DNA of 60,019 bases, from assembly GCF_900156875.1 (NCBI RefSeq), contig NZ_LT707408.1:5288-65306 (forward strand), read 5' to 3'. A program made the position numbers and the translations under genes. Positions 10,487 to 18,956 of the stretch are shown piece after piece (the stretch's first letter is position 1; every line of letters begins with the position of its first letter). The DNA comes from Robertmurraya dakarensis. Lineage in GTDB: Bacteria > Bacillota > Bacilli > Bacillales > Cytobacillaceae. A model generated the notes under the pieces. That model ran no database searches, was not told the DNA's origin, and saw only the letters and a program-made list of their open reading frames with translations.

Positions 10487-10515
10487 TTTATATTGAAGTT
10501 TTGGAATGATAGAAT
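10487..10515 (+). promoter_or_regulatory. Possible gltX promoter
   Basis: TTTATA, a 17-base spacer and TAGAAT with an upstream TG (extended -10) lie 30 bases before gltX. The -35 box is weak, so transcription might also come through from ispDF. Confidence 0.4.
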
Positions 10516-10544
10516 AACTTCGAAAAACGTTTAGGAGGATCATT

Positions 10545-12005
10545 ATGTCAAATGATATTCGTGTCCGTTATGCGCCAAGCCCGACAGGACATTTACATAT
10601 TGGAAATGCTAGAACAGCATTGTTTAACTATCTTTTTGCCAGAAATAAAGGCGGCAAATTTATTATTCGCATTGAAGACACTGATAAAAAGCGGAATATC
10701 CAAGGTGGAGAAGAAAGCCAGCTGAAGTTCTTAAATTGGCTTGGAATGGATTGGGATGAAAGTGTGGATAAGGATGGGGGCTTTGGACCTTACCGTCAGT
10801 CGGAGCGAAATCATCTTTATCAAAAATATTATAACGAACTGCTTGAAAAAGGACTTGCCTATAAATGCTATTGTACAGAAGAAGAGCTTGAGGCTGAACG
10901 AAACCTTCAAACAGATACAAATGAAATTGCCGGCTACTCAGGGAAGTGCTGCAACTTATCAGAGGAAGATAAGGCTCAATATGAAAAAGAAGGAAGACAG
11001 CCAAGCATTCGCTTCCGTGTTCCTGAAGGGAAAGTCTATGCTTTTGATGATATGGTTAAAGGGCATGTTTCGTTTGAGTCTGATGGTGTTGGCGGAGATT
11101 TCGTTATTGTGAAAAAGGATGGAACACCAACCTATAATTTTGCTGTTGCTGTTGATGACTATCTTATGAAGATTTCCCATGTTCTCCGTGGAGATGACCA
11201 TATTTCAAACACACCTAAGCAATTAATGATCTATGAAGCGCTAGGCTGGGAAGCTCCTGTATTTGGACATATGACGTTAATTGTTAATGAAAGTCGTAAA
11301 AAGCTTAGCAAGCGTGATGAATCCATTATTCAGTTTATTGAACAATATGAAGAACTTGGTTATTTGCCTGAAGCTTTGTTTAACTTTATTGCTTTACTGG
11401 GATGGTCTCCATCAGGTGAAGAAGAAATTTTCTCTAAAGAAGAGCTAATTAATATCTTTGATGCTGACCGACTTTCAAAATCACCAGCATTATTTGATAA
11501 ACAGAAGCTGGCTTGGATGAATAATCAATATATTAAAAAGCTTGATATCGAAAAGTTAGTGGAGATCTCCTTGCCGCATCTTATTAAAGCGGGACGTGTC
11601 AGCGAAAATATGACAGGGGAAGAATTGAAGTGGGCAGAGGATTTAATCGCTTTATATCAAGAGCAAATGAGTTTTGGTGCAGAAATCGTCGACTTATCAG
11701 GATTGTTCTTCAAGGATGAGATGGAAATGGATGAAGAGGCAAAGGCGGTCATTAGCGATGAAGATGTACCTCAAGTACTAACTGCTTTTCTGAATGAGGT
11801 AGACAACATGGAAGAGTTCACTGCAGAAGGGATCAAAGCTTCAATTAAGGCGGTTCAAAAGCAAACGGGACAAAAGGGCAAAAAGCTGTTTATGCCAATT
11901 CGTGTGGCCACTACGGGTCAAATGCATGGACCAGACCTTCCAAAGGCTATTGCTCTGTTAGGAAAAGAAAAGGTAAAGAGTCGTTTAAGCAGTATTATTA
12001 GTTAA
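10545..12005 (+). CDS. gltX: Glutamyl-tRNA synthetase
   Basis: Class I aminoacyl-tRNA synthetase charging tRNA-Glu. In bacilli, which use GatCAB, it also charges tRNA-Gln with glutamate. The HIGH-type motif is GHLHIGN (15-21) and the KMSKS-type motif is KLSKR. 486 residues is standard for a bacterial GluRS. AGGAGG lies 7 bases before the ATG. The next promoter overlaps its stop codon, so the cysES unit starts a new transcript here. Confidence 0.97.
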   Translation: MSNDIRVRYAPSPTGHLHIGNARTALFNYLFARNKGGKFIIRIEDTDKKRNIQGGEESQLKFLNWLGMDWDESVDKDGGFGPYRQSERNHLYQKYYNELLEKGLAYKCYCTEEELEAERNLQTDTNEIAGYSGKCCNLSEEDKAQYEKEGRQPSIRFRVPEGKVYAFDDMVKGHVSFESDGVGGDFVIVKKDGTPTYNFAVAVDDYLMKISHVLRGDDHISNTPKQLMIYEALGWEAPVFGHMTLIVNESRKKLSKRDESIIQFIEQYEELGYLPEALFNFIALLGWSPSGEEEIFSKEELINIFDADRLSKSPALFDKQKLAWMNNQYIKKLDIEKLVEISLPHLIKAGRVSENMTGEELKWAEDLIALYQEQMSFGAEIVDLSGLFFKDEMEMDEEAKAVISDEDVPQVLTAFLNEVDNMEEFTAEGIKASIKAVQKQTGQKGKKLFMPIRVATTGQMHGPDLPKAIALLGKEKVKSRLSSIIS

Positions 12006-12030
12006 CATTTTAGAAAAAATGTAATATAGT
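12002..12030 (+). promoter_or_regulatory. Promoter of the cysE-cysS transcript
   Basis: TTAACA (12002-12007), an exact 17-base spacer and TATAGT (12025-12030). The -35 box overlaps the gltX stop codon. Transcription would begin near 12037, at the 5' end of the T-box leader. Confidence 0.75.
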
Positions 12031-12036
12031 AAAAGT

Positions 12037-12302
12037 ACCAGAATAGATGAAAATGTAGATGAGGAAAAGTAGAAAAGTAATGCTTTAAAGAGAGGACCAT
12101 CATCGGCTGAAAGTGGTTCAAGCCCCTTGCTTTTTGAAATGCACCTCTGAGTCCCTTTTCGAAAAAGATGCTGTTAGCTTTAGTAGATTTGGGCGGATTC
12201 CTTCCGTTAACAGGATTGAGTTGAGGCTGACTTATCAGCCTAAACAGAGTGGAACCGCGCGCATGAAAGCGTCTCTGTCGTTATGACAGAGACGCTTTTT
12301 TA
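12037..12302 (+). promoter_or_regulatory. T-box riboswitch, cysteine-specific
   Basis: The 388-bp gap between gltX and cysE holds a T-box leader. The conserved antiterminator sequence AGAGTGGAACCGCG lies at 12246-12259 and is followed by a terminator. Upstream, the long stem I region begins near 12088. Its specifier loop most likely presents TGC (12140-12142, in GAAATGCACC), a cysteine codon. Uncharged tRNA-Cys would stabilise the antiterminator and switch on cysE-cysS. The specifier is assigned by position and by the downstream genes, not by a computed fold. Confidence 0.88.
12266..12302 (+). terminator. T-box regulatory terminator
   Basis: A perfect 14-bp stem, AAAGCGTCTCTGTC / GACAGAGACGCTTT, with a GTTAT loop and a T tract. 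Its 5' arm competes with the T-box antiterminator. It is the default off state of the cysES transcript when tRNA-Cys is charged. Confidence 0.93.
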
Positions 12303-12393
12303 CTTTTTTAAAAAGGCCTAATTAATTTAAAAATAAAAGGGTTAAGAAAGTAGGAGAAACATCTTACAAACTGTTAGGAGGGGGACGTTCCTT

Positions 12394-13056
12394 ATGTTTA
12401 AAACACTTAAGGAAGACGTAGAGGTTGTTTTCGAACAAGACCCAGCAGCCAGAACCTACTTGGAGGTTATCTTAACCTATGCTGGTTTACATGCGATATG
12501 GGCTCATCGGCTAGCACATGGTTTATATAAGCGGAAATTTTACTTTATTGCTCGTGTTATCTCACAAATCAGCAGATTTTTTACAGGGATTGAAATACAT
12601 CCGGGAGCAAAAATAGGAAGAAGATTATTTATTGACCATGGAATGGGTATTGTCATTGGTGAGACCTGTGAGATTGGCGATAATGTTACCATTTTTCAAG
12701 GAGTGACGCTTGGCGGTACTGGAAAAGAAAAAGGAAAGCGGCATCCTACTATTAAAAACAATGTATTGATAGCGACTGGTGCAAAGGTACTTGGGTCCCT
12801 TACCGTTGGCGAAAATTCAAAAATTGGCGGGGGATCAGTTGTACTTAAAGATGTACCGCCTAATTCAACGGTCGTTGGTATTCCTGGCAGAGTGGTGATT
12901 CAGGATGGAGTCAGGGTTGGCAAGAAAGACTTAAACCACGCCAACCTGCCAGATCCAACAGGGGATCGGTTTAAAAAAATGGAAGATACCATACATGAAC
13001 TGAAGAAAAAAATTGAGGAACTTCAGCAAGAAAGGGGATTAAAACATGGCAATTAA
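12394..13056 (+). CDS. cysE: Serine O-acetyltransferase
   Basis: First committed step of cysteine synthesis: acetyl-CoA plus serine gives O-acetylserine. The N-terminal helical region is followed by a left-handed beta-helix of hexapeptide repeats (about 65-170) with the conserved [11 protein letters not shown] and TLGGTG segments. At 220 residues it is the short Bacillus type. The C-terminal 40 residues are charged and helical. GGAGGGGG precedes the start. It overlaps cysS by 11 bases and is controlled by the T-box upstream, linking cysteine supply to tRNA-Cys charging. Confidence 0.97.
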   Translation: MFKTLKEDVEVVFEQDPAARTYLEVILTYAGLHAIWAHRLAHGLYKRKFYFIARVISQISRFFTGIEIHPGAKIGRRLFIDHGMGIVIGETCEIGDNVTIFQGVTLGGTGKEKGKRHPTIKNNVLIATGAKVLGSLTVGENSKIGGGSVVLKDVPPNSTVVGIPGRVVIQDGVRVGKKDLNHANLPDPTGDRFKKMEDTIHELKKKIEELQQERGLKHGN

Positions 13057-14443
13057 AATTTATAATACATTAACGAGGAAAAAGGAGGACTTTATTCCGC
13101 TCGAAGAAGGAAAGGTCAAGATGTATGTTTGCGGGCCTACTGTTTATAATTATATTCATATAGGAAATGCTCGGCCTGCCATCGTATTTGATACAGTGAG
13201 AAGATACCTGGAATTTCGTGGATATGATGTGAATTATATCTCCAATTTCACTGATGTCGATGACAAACTAATTCGTGCTGCGAAAGAACTTGGCGAGGAA
13301 GTACCTGATATTGCGGACCGATTTATTCAAGCATACTTTGAGGATGTTGACGCGTTAGGCTGTAAAAAAGCGGATGTACACCCTAGAGTAACGGAAAACA
13401 TGGATATTATTATTGACTTTATCAATACGTTAATCCAAAAAGGGTATGCCTATGAATCTGAAGGGGATGTTTATTACCATACTCGCAAGTTCCAGGAATA
13501 TGGTAAGCTATCTCATCAATCGATAGATGAACTGCGTGTCGGAGCAAGGATTGCAGTAGGTGAGAAAAAGCAGGATTCGCTCGATTTTGCTTTATGGAAA
13601 GCGGCAAAGCCAGGAGAGATTTCTTGGGATAGTCCTTGGGGGCAAGGTCGACCTGGATGGCATATTGAATGCTCCGCGATGGCGCGAAAATACCTCGGGG
13701 ATACAATTGATATTCATGCAGGGGGGCAGGATTTAGCTTTTCCGCATCATGAAAATGAGATTGCTCAATCGGAAGCATTAACGGGAAAAAGCTTCAGTCG
13801 TTATTGGATGCATAATGGGTATATTAATATTGACAATGAAAAAATGTCAAAGTCATTAGGGAACTTTGTTCTTGTTCATGACATTATCAAGGTCCATGAC
13901 CCACAAGTATTACGATTCTTTATGTTGTCTGTTCACTATCGTAATCCAATTAACTATACGCAAGAGCTGCTTGAAAATACGAAGTCTGCATTAGATCGAA
14001 TAAAGACTTCCTATCAAAATTTAAAACACCGAAAAGAAGCAAGTACAGAACTAACAGATGATAATCAAAAATGGATTGACCAAATAAAAAAATTACATGA
14101 TCAGTTTATTAAAGAAATGGATGATGACTTCAATACAGCAAATGGGATCTCCGTTCTGTTTGAGCTTTCTAAGCTGGCAAATCATTATCTTCTTGAAAAG
14201 AACACTTCAGTTTCTGTCATTGAAGAGTTTATGAAAGAGTTTGAGGCCTTATTTAATGTTTTAGGTTTAACGCTTGAAAAGGAAGAATTGCTGGACGAGG
14301 AGATTGAGGCCTTAATTCAAAAAAGAATTCAAGCAAGAAAAGATAGAGATTTCCAATTGGCGGATAAAATCCGAGATCAACTAAAGGATATGAACATCAT
14401 CTTAGAAGATACCGCTCAAGGGACACGCTGGAAAAGAGGCTGA
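13046..14443 (+). CDS. cysS: Cysteinyl-tRNA synthetase
   Basis: Class I synthetase for tRNA-Cys. The active-site zinc cysteine is in [16 protein letters not shown] (which also holds the HIGH motif), further zinc ligands in WHIECSAM and FPHHENE, and KMSKS in [10 protein letters not shown]. 465 residues is normal. It starts inside the end of cysE, so the two are translationally coupled. The AAGGGG before the ATG lies within cysE. Confidence 0.98.
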   Translation: MAIKIYNTLTRKKEDFIPLEEGKVKMYVCGPTVYNYIHIGNARPAIVFDTVRRYLEFRGYDVNYISNFTDVDDKLIRAAKELGEEVPDIADRFIQAYFEDVDALGCKKADVHPRVTENMDIIIDFINTLIQKGYAYESEGDVYYHTRKFQEYGKLSHQSIDELRVGARIAVGEKKQDSLDFALWKAAKPGEISWDSPWGQGRPGWHIECSAMARKYLGDTIDIHAGGQDLAFPHHENEIAQSEALTGKSFSRYWMHNGYINIDNEKMSKSLGNFVLVHDIIKVHDPQVLRFFMLSVHYRNPINYTQELLENTKSALDRIKTSYQNLKHRKEASTELTDDNQKWIDQIKKLHDQFIKEMDDDFNTANGISVLFELSKLANHYLLEKNTSVSVIEEFMKEFEALFNVLGLTLEKEELLDEEIEALIQKRIQARKDRDFQLADKIRDQLKDMNIILEDTAQGTRWKRG

Positions 14444-14447
14444 ACGA

Positions 14448-14867
14448 ATGCTTGAATACGATAATAAACTTGATGTAAAACAACTCAATAGCCTAGCTCT
14501 CGCATACATGGGTGACGCTGTATTTGAAATTTATGTTCGGCGTCACTTGCTTCAAAGCGGGAAGGTGAGACCGCATCAGCTGCATAAAGAGGCCACAGGT
14601 TATGTATCAGCTAAAGCACAAGCTGAAATCATCCATCATTTTCTCGATAGACAGTTATTATCAGATGAGGAAGTGGCTGTTGTTATGCGAGGGCGCAATG
14701 CGAAATCAGGTTCTATTCCGAAAAATACAGATGTTCAAACATACAGGTATGGTACTGCTTTTGAAGCGTTAATAGGTTATTTGTACTTGTTGAATCAGGC
14801 AGACCGGTTGGAAGAACTGATTGTCGCTGCCTTCGAGTTGATAAACGAAAAGAAAGGAGGAGAGTAA
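14448..14867 (+). CDS. mrnC: Mini-ribonuclease III
   Basis: Homodimeric RNase III-like nuclease without the double-stranded-RNA-binding domain. It trims the 5' and 3' ends of 23S rRNA in Bacillus. The single RNase III catalytic motif [13 protein letters not shown] lies near residues 18-30. The conserved [13 protein letters not shown] and [10 protein letters not shown] segments follow. 139 residues matches the family. It starts 4 bases after cysS and ends 2 bases before rlmB, forming a compact RNA-processing cluster. Confidence 0.95.
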   Translation: MLEYDNKLDVKQLNSLALAYMGDAVFEIYVRRHLLQSGKVRPHQLHKEATGYVSAKAQAEIIHHFLDRQLLSDEEVAVVMRGRNAKSGSIPKNTDVQTYRYGTAFEALIGYLYLLNQADRLEELIVAAFELINEKKGGE

Positions 14868-14869
14868 CT

Positions 14870-15610
14870 GTGAACCAGGATTATATTATTGGAAAAAACC
14901 CTGTAATCGAAGCGTTGAAATCAGAAAGAGATGTAAACAAAATTTTAATAGCGGAAGGTTCTCAAAAAGGACAAATGCAGCAAGTAATTGGTCTTGCAAA
15001 AGAACATAATGTTCTCGTTCAGTTTGTGCCAAAGAAAAAAATTGACCAGATGGTGGAGGGGAATCATCAAGGTGTAATAGCGCAAGTAGCCGCTTATCAA
15101 TATGCTGAAATAGATGATTTATTTGCATCTGCAGAGAAAAAGAATGAAGCCCCTTTCTTTATTCTTTTAGATGAAATTGAAGACCCGCATAATTTAGGAT
15201 CTATTATGAGGACGGCTGATGCTGTAGGTGCGCACGGAATCATTATCCCTAAGCGCAGAGCAGTAGGTTTAACAGCCACGGTTGCAAAGGCATCTACCGG
15301 TGCGATTGAATACATTCCAGTTGTTCGTGTTACAAATATGGCAAGAACCATCGATGAATTAAAGGATAGAGGAGTGTGGATTGCTGGAACAGATGCGAAA
15401 GGAAAGGAAGACTTCCGTTCTTTTGATGGCACTCTGCCGCTGGGACTTGTTATTGGCAGTGAAGGAAAAGGAATGGGCCGCTTGATTCGTGATAAATGTG
15501 ATTTTCTTATTTCTTTGCCAATGAAAGGACATGTCACCTCTTTAAATGCATCGGTAGCAGCATCTCTTCTGATGTACGAAGTTTTTCGAAAACGTTACCC
15601 GCTTGAGTGA
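14870..15610 (+). CDS. rlmB: RlmB-type 23S rRNA ribose 2'-O-methyltransferase
   Basis: SPOUT-family methyltransferase, expected to methylate a conserved guanosine in the 23S peptidyl-transferase region. The N-terminal L7Ae-like substrate-binding domain occupies about residues 1-75. The catalytic domain carries DPHNLGSIMRTADA, GSEGKGM and SLNASVAASLLMYE, the three knot motifs. 246 residues is usual. The start is GTG, with GGAGGAG 5 bases upstream. The B. subtilis counterpart is YacO. Substrate position is inferred from the family. Confidence 0.93.
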   Translation: MNQDYIIGKNPVIEALKSERDVNKILIAEGSQKGQMQQVIGLAKEHNVLVQFVPKKKIDQMVEGNHQGVIAQVAAYQYAEIDDLFASAEKKNEAPFFILLDEIEDPHNLGSIMRTADAVGAHGIIIPKRRAVGLTATVAKASTGAIEYIPVVRVTNMARTIDELKDRGVWIAGTDAKGKEDFRSFDGTLPLGLVIGSEGKGMGRLIRDKCDFLISLPMKGHVTSLNASVAASLLMYEVFRKRYPLE

Positions 15611-15616
15611 TTAGTA

Positions 15617-16126
15617 ATGGATATACTGATAGTGGATGGCTACAACATCATTGGGGCATGGCCTGAACTTCGGGCCTTGAAAAATAAAGATTTATCAGCC
15701 GCTAGAGACCGTTTGATTGAAAAGATGGCAGAATACCAAGCTTACTCAGGTTATAAAGTAATCGTTGTTTTTGATGCGCATTTTGTGAAAGGAACGGAAA
15801 AAACGTTTAAAGATCATAAAGTTCAGGTTATTTTCACAAAAACAAATGAAAGTGCAGATGAAAGAATTGAAAAACTTGCCATTGCATTAAATAACCGAAA
15901 AACACAAATTCATGTTGCGACCTCTGATTATACGGAGCAATGGCAGATCTTTGGTCAAGGAGCACTAAGGAAATCGGCGCGTGAACTACTAATAGAAATG
16001 GAGTCAGTTGAAAAACGTATTGAAAAAAAGGTCAAAAATATTCAAGCTGAAGCTCCCAATTCTAAGATCCCAATTAGCAGGGAAGTTGCAGAAATTTTTG
16101 AAAAATGGCGCAGAGGAGAGCAATGA
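15617..16126 (+). CDS. rae1: Rae1/YacP, NYN-domain ribosome-associated endoribonuclease
   Basis: A PIN-like NYN nuclease that, in B. subtilis, enters the ribosomal A site and cleaves translated mRNA. The acidic nuclease residues are visible in LIVDGYNIIGAW (near 4-15), VVFDAH (near 51-56) and ESADERIE. The C-terminal tail is basic and helical. At 169 residues it matches the family. It follows rlmB by 6 bases and is the last gene before the sigH promoter. Confidence 0.92.
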   Translation: MDILIVDGYNIIGAWPELRALKNKDLSAARDRLIEKMAEYQAYSGYKVIVVFDAHFVKGTEKTFKDHKVQVIFTKTNESADERIEKLAIALNNRKTQIHVATSDYTEQWQIFGQGALRKSARELLIEMESVEKRIEKKVKNIQAEAPNSKIPISREVAEIFEKWRRGEQ

Positions 16127-16130
16127 ACGG

Positions 16131-16160
16131 TTGACGCCTTAAAATACCCTACTGTATAAT
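16131..16160 (+). promoter_or_regulatory. SigA promoter of sigH
   Basis: TTGACG, an 18-base spacer and a consensus TATAAT lie just after the rae1 stop codon. In B. subtilis the equivalent promoter is repressed by AbrB during growth. No AbrB site can be recognised by eye because its motif is loose. Confidence 0.85.
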
Positions 16161-16196
16161 ATTTCTAACTAGCGTTGTGCGGTCGGAGGGATCCCA

Positions 16197-16856
16197 GTGA
16201 GTGCTGACTACAAGACAAAGAACAACGAAAATCATTTAGATTTTATGAAGCTTGAAGATGAAGAGATAGTGGAATTGGTTCATAATGGTACGGGTGATGC
16301 ATTAGATTACTTAATTCACAAGTATCGAAATTTTGTTCGAGCAAAGGCAAGATCATACTTTCTAATCGGTGCTGATAAAGAGGACATCGTACAAGAAGGG
16401 ATGATCGGCCTTTATAAGGCTATTCGTGATTTTAGAGAGGACAAGTTAACTTCTTTTAAAGCGTTTGCAGAGCTCTGTATCACCAGACAGATTATTACGG
16501 CTATTAAAACAGCTACAAGGCAAAAGCATATTCCGTTGAATTCGTATGTATCATTGGACAAGCCCATCTATGATGAAGAGTCCGATCGAACATTAATGGA
16601 CGTTATTTCGGGTGCGAAAGTAATGGACCCGGAAGAGCTTATTATTAACCAAGAGCAATTTGATCACATTGAAGTTAAAATGGCTGAGCTGTTAAGTGAT
16701 TTAGAACGAAAGGTTCTTGCGTTATATTTGGATGGACAATCTTATCAGGAAATTTCAGAAGAATTAAATCGTCATGTTAAATCAATCGACAATGCCTTGC
16801 AAAGAGTAAAGCGGAAACTTGAGAGATACTTAGAAATTAGAGAGTTGACACTGTAA
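16197..16856 (+). CDS. sigH: RNA polymerase sigma-H factor
   Basis: Alternative sigma factor of the transition state and sporulation onset (activates spo0A, kinA, spo0F, ftsZ and others). Region 2 (DALDYLIHKYRNFV through RQIITAIKTATRQ) and region 4 with a helix-turn-helix (YQEISEELNRHVKSIDNAL) are nearly identical to Bacillus SigH. Only the first 17 or so residues vary. It has 219 residues and a GTG start, with CGGAGGG 8 bases upstream. It has its own promoter and is not followed by a clear terminator. Confidence 0.98.
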   Translation: MSADYKTKNNENHLDFMKLEDEEIVELVHNGTGDALDYLIHKYRNFVRAKARSYFLIGADKEDIVQEGMIGLYKAIRDFREDKLTSFKAFAELCITRQIITAIKTATRQKHIPLNSYVSLDKPIYDEESDRTLMDVISGAKVMDPEELIINQEQFDHIEVKMAELLSDLERKVLALYLDGQSYQEISEELNRHVKSIDNALQRVKRKLERYLEIRELTL

Positions 16857-16921
16857 TTAACCTTACTCTTTTTGATATTAATGAAAACGGTCTTATTGTA
16901 AGAGTTACCTTTTACCTAACA

Positions 16922-16950
16922 TTGACACAGACATTTGTCCATGATAAAGT
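16922..16950 (+). promoter_or_regulatory. Promoter upstream of rpmG-secE
   Basis: Consensus TTGACA, a 17-base spacer and TAAAGT with an extended TG (TGATAAAGT). It drives the small rpmG-secE unit. Confidence 0.82.
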
Positions 16951-16990
16951 TTTAAGGACAAAATATGATAGGACATAGTGGGTGGCAATA

Positions 16991-17134
16991 ATGATAAAAA
17001 AGGTTGCTCTTGCCTGCTCAGAATGTGGTTCAAGAAATTATTCTACCACTTCGAAAAAGGAATCTGAGCGTTTAGAATTAAAGAAGTTTTGTAATAACTG
17101 TAATAGTCATACCATTCATCGTGAAACGAAATAA
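16991..17134 (+). CDS. rpmG: Ribosomal protein bL33, zinc-binding form
   Basis: A 47-residue protein of the 50S subunit. Two Cys-X2-Cys pairs (Cys9/12 and Cys34/37) mark the zinc-containing (C+) form; Bacillus also encodes a cysteine-free form used under zinc starvation. The segments [15 protein letters not shown] and [17 protein letters not shown] are diagnostic of the version that precedes secE. GGGTGG lies 6 bases before the ATG. This copy sits in the conserved rpmG-secE-nusG order. Confidence 0.93.
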   Translation: MIKKVALACSECGSRNYSTTSKKESERLELKKFCNNCNSHTIHRETK

Positions 17135-17189
17135 TCTGTTTCATCTTAGATAAACCTTAGCATCTGCAAGAAAGTTGGAGGTCTCACTC

Positions 17190-17369
17190 ATGCAACGCAT
17201 CGTAAATTTTTTTAAAGAAGTCGGCCGTGAAATGCGTAAGGTTAGCTGGCCAAAACGAAAAGAGTTAACGAACTATACAGTAACCGTACTTATAACAGTT
17301 ATCTTCTTTTCGCTTTTCTTTGCTGTCATTGATTTAGGCATTTCTGAATTGATTCGTTTAATTCCTTGA
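17190..17369 (+). CDS. secE: SecE, preprotein translocase subunit
   Basis: Essential small membrane subunit that clamps the SecY channel. This is the short single-span form of Gram-positives: 59 residues with an amphipathic helix (VGREMRKVSWPKRKEL) and one transmembrane segment (about 29-50). The reading frame is open back to 17175, but ATG 17190 is chosen because GGAGGT ends 7 bases before it. SecY is encoded in the same window at 43690. Confidence 0.95.
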   Translation: MQRIVNFFKEVGREMRKVSWPKRKELTNYTVTVLITVIFFSLFFAVIDLGISELIRLIP

Positions 17370-17396
17370 ATAACACCTGTGTAGTAATGGTATAAT
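17366..17396 (+). promoter_or_regulatory. Promoter between secE and nusG
   Basis: TTGAAT, a 19-base spacer and TATAAT preceded by TGG (extended -10). The -35 box overlaps the secE stop. Transcripts would start near 17403 and meet the terminator at 17421 almost at once. Confidence 0.65.
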
Positions 17397-17420
17397 GGAA
17401 ATAAACACAGGAACAACAGT

Positions 17421-17442
17421 AAAGCCCGGAAACGGGTTTTTT
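17421..17442 (+). terminator. Terminator or attenuator before nusG
   Basis: AAAGCCCG / CGGGTTT with a GAAA tetraloop and a run of six T residues. The stem is short but GC-rich. It lies about 20 bases after a likely start site and 170 bases before nusG. It can end the rpmG-secE transcript, and could also attenuate nusG transcription. Confidence 0.75.
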
Positions 17443-17612
17443 AATTTGCAAAAAAATTAAACATGCAAGAAACTATAATTTTTTAGGCTCTTCTTGGTTT
17501 AAACGCCGTTAACAAGGATAAAGGATTATTCCAGCGATAACCGTTCGATAGAATTTGTCTGTGAAAAGCCTATTTAATGATGATGGGGAGGGAAGGACGT
17601 TTGTCCTGTTAG

Positions 17613-18146
17613 ATGGAAAAGAACTGGTATGTTGTTCATACTTACTCAGGTTACGAAAATAAAGTAAAGACCAACTTAGAGAAACGTGTAGAAACAATGG
17701 GAATGAATGATAAGATTTTCCGAGTGATCGTACCTGAAGAAGAAGAAACAGAAGTAAAAGATGGTAAAAAGAAGGTAGTAAAACGAAAGGTGTTTCCTGG
17801 CTACGTATTAGTAGAGTTAGTCATGACTGATGATTCATGGTATGTAGTTCGAAATACGCCAGGGGTGACTGGGTTTGTAGGTTCAGCAGGATCTGGATCA
17901 AAACCAACACCATTATTACCGGAAGAAATTGCTACAATCCTAAAAAGTCTGGGTGTTGACGAAAAGCGTATCGACATTGACTTTGAACTTGGTGAGACTG
18001 TACGTGTTAAAGAAGGCCCATTTGCTAACTTTACTGGTTCAATCGAAGAGATTGATAAGGATAAAGCAAAGTTGAAGGTGCTTGTGAACATGTTTGGACG
18101 TGATACACCGGTTGAGCTTGATTTTACACAAATTGATAAGTTGTAA
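17613..18146 (+). CDS. nusG: NusG, transcription elongation factor
   Basis: Binds RNA polymerase and, in Bacillus, stimulates sequence-specific pausing; it also links polymerase with S10. The NGN domain (about 1-110, beginning EKNWYVVHTYSGYE) and a C-terminal KOW domain (GETVRVKEGPFANFTGSIEEID) are complete in 177 residues. The ATG at 17613 has no classic ribosome-binding site immediately upstream; the nearest is GGGGAGGGAAGG at 17584-17595, 17 bases away. The family N-terminus nevertheless matches this start. Confidence 0.97.
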   Translation: MEKNWYVVHTYSGYENKVKTNLEKRVETMGMNDKIFRVIVPEEEETEVKDGKKKVVKRKVFPGYVLVELVMTDDSWYVVRNTPGVTGFVGSAGSGSKPTPLLPEEIATILKSLGVDEKRIDIDFELGETVRVKEGPFANFTGSIEEIDKDKAKLKVLVNMFGRDTPVELDFTQIDKL

Positions 18147-18248
18147 TGAATTGTCCAACAATGGACAAGCATTAAATGGTCTTGAAGAAATATATTCTGT
18201 AAGTTAGCAGTTCATAAATTTAACAATTCCATTTATTTTTAAAAAAAC

Positions 18249-18277
18249 TTGAAATCAAGATCGAAAAGTGATAATAT
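18249..18277 (+). promoter_or_regulatory. Promoter of rplK-rplA
   Basis: TTGAAA, a 17-base spacer and TAATAT with an extended TG (TGATAATAT). The resulting leader is about 120 nt and carries the first L1-site mimic. Confidence 0.78.
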
Positions 18278-18349
18278 TTCAAAGGTCAGTATGTCTTAGA
18301 TAAGACAAGATTGCCAAGGTCTTTCTAAAATGAAAGACTTATTAGATGA

Positions 18350-18375
18350 GTGGGAGGGTTTATCCCTATTACCAC
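18350..18375 (+). promoter_or_regulatory. L1-binding-site mimic in the rplK leader
   Basis: GTGGGAGG and ACCAC at the two ends enclose a GGG/CCC inner helix. The outer GTGG/CCAC helix, the GA on the 5' side and the A-rich 3' side reproduce the L1-protein site of 23S rRNA (helix 76-77, GUGGGAGG paired with AUACCAC). L1 bound here would repress translation of rplK, whose start lies 28 bases downstream. A second copy precedes rplA. Confidence 0.8.
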
Positions 18376-18402
18376 ATCACGGACTTTAAGGAGGTGTGTC
18401 TC

Positions 18403-18828
18403 GTGGCTAAAAAAGTAATTAAGGTTGTTAAATTGCAAATCCCTGCAGCTAAAGCTAATCCAGCGCCACCAGTAGGACCAGCACTAGGTCAAGCAGGTGT
18501 TAATATCATGGGATTCTGTAAAGAGTTCAACGCTCGTACGGCTGAACAAGCTGGTTTAATCATACCTGTTGAAATTACGGTTTTTGAAGACCGTTCATTT
18601 ACATTTATTACGAAAACTCCACCTGCTGCCGTTCTTCTAAAGAAAGCAGCTGGAATTGAGTCAGGTTCTGGTGAACCAAACCGTAATAAAGTAGCAACAG
18701 TTAAGCGTGATAAAGTACGCGAGATTGCTGAGTCAAAAATGCCTGATTTAAATGCAGCTAGCGTCGAAGCAGCTATGCGCATGGTTGAAGGTACTGCACG
18801 CAGCATGGGTATCACGATCGAAGACTAA
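18403..18828 (+). CDS. rplK: Ribosomal protein uL11
   Basis: Forms the base of the GTPase-associated centre with 23S rRNA and is needed for RelA activation. 141 residues: the N-terminal domain ([34 protein letters not shown]) and the C-terminal RNA-binding domain are intact. The frame is open upstream to 18346, but GTG 18403 is the start because AAGGAGGTG lies just before it and MAKKVIKVV is the family N-terminus. Co-transcribed with rplA. Confidence 0.97.
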   Translation: MAKKVIKVVKLQIPAAKANPAPPVGPALGQAGVNIMGFCKEFNARTAEQAGLIIPVEITVFEDRSFTFITKTPPAAVLLKKAAGIESGSGEPNRNKVATVKRDKVREIAESKMPDLNAASVEAAMRMVEGTARSMGITIED

Positions 18829-18854
18829 TCCATGCTAAAAGGTTAGGGTTCTAG

Positions 18855-18895
18855 GGGTTGCGACGTTGAATTTGGTTTCACTCGCAACCTTTATT
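18855..18895 (+). terminator. Possible attenuator hairpin between rplK and rplA
   Basis: GGTTGCGA / TCGCAACC with an 18-base loop, followed by TTTATT. It could reduce read-through into rplA or protect the rplK 3' end. The T tract is short, so termination would be partial. Confidence 0.5.
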
Positions 18896-18909
18896 GCGTC
18901 TAACATTGA

Positions 18910-18935
18910 GTGGGAGGTTATTCCGCTAAAACCAC
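18910..18935 (+). promoter_or_regulatory. L1-binding-site mimic in the rplK-rplA gap
   Basis: A second copy of the 18350 element: GTGGGAGG, a short inner hairpin and AAACCAC, 22 bases before the rplA start. The sequence between the conserved arms differs from the first copy, but the outer helix and flanking purines are kept. That is the pattern expected if L1 binding is under selection at both genes. Confidence 0.8.
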
Positions 18936-18956
18936 AATATTTAGGAGGAAATTATA

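Noticed and set aside
10663-11004. A 113-codon minus-strand ORF inside gltX, and similar long antisense ORFs in rlmB, nusG, tuf, rplN and rpoC.
   Set aside because: These are shadows of strongly conserved plus-strand genes, without ribosome-binding sites or recognisable domains.
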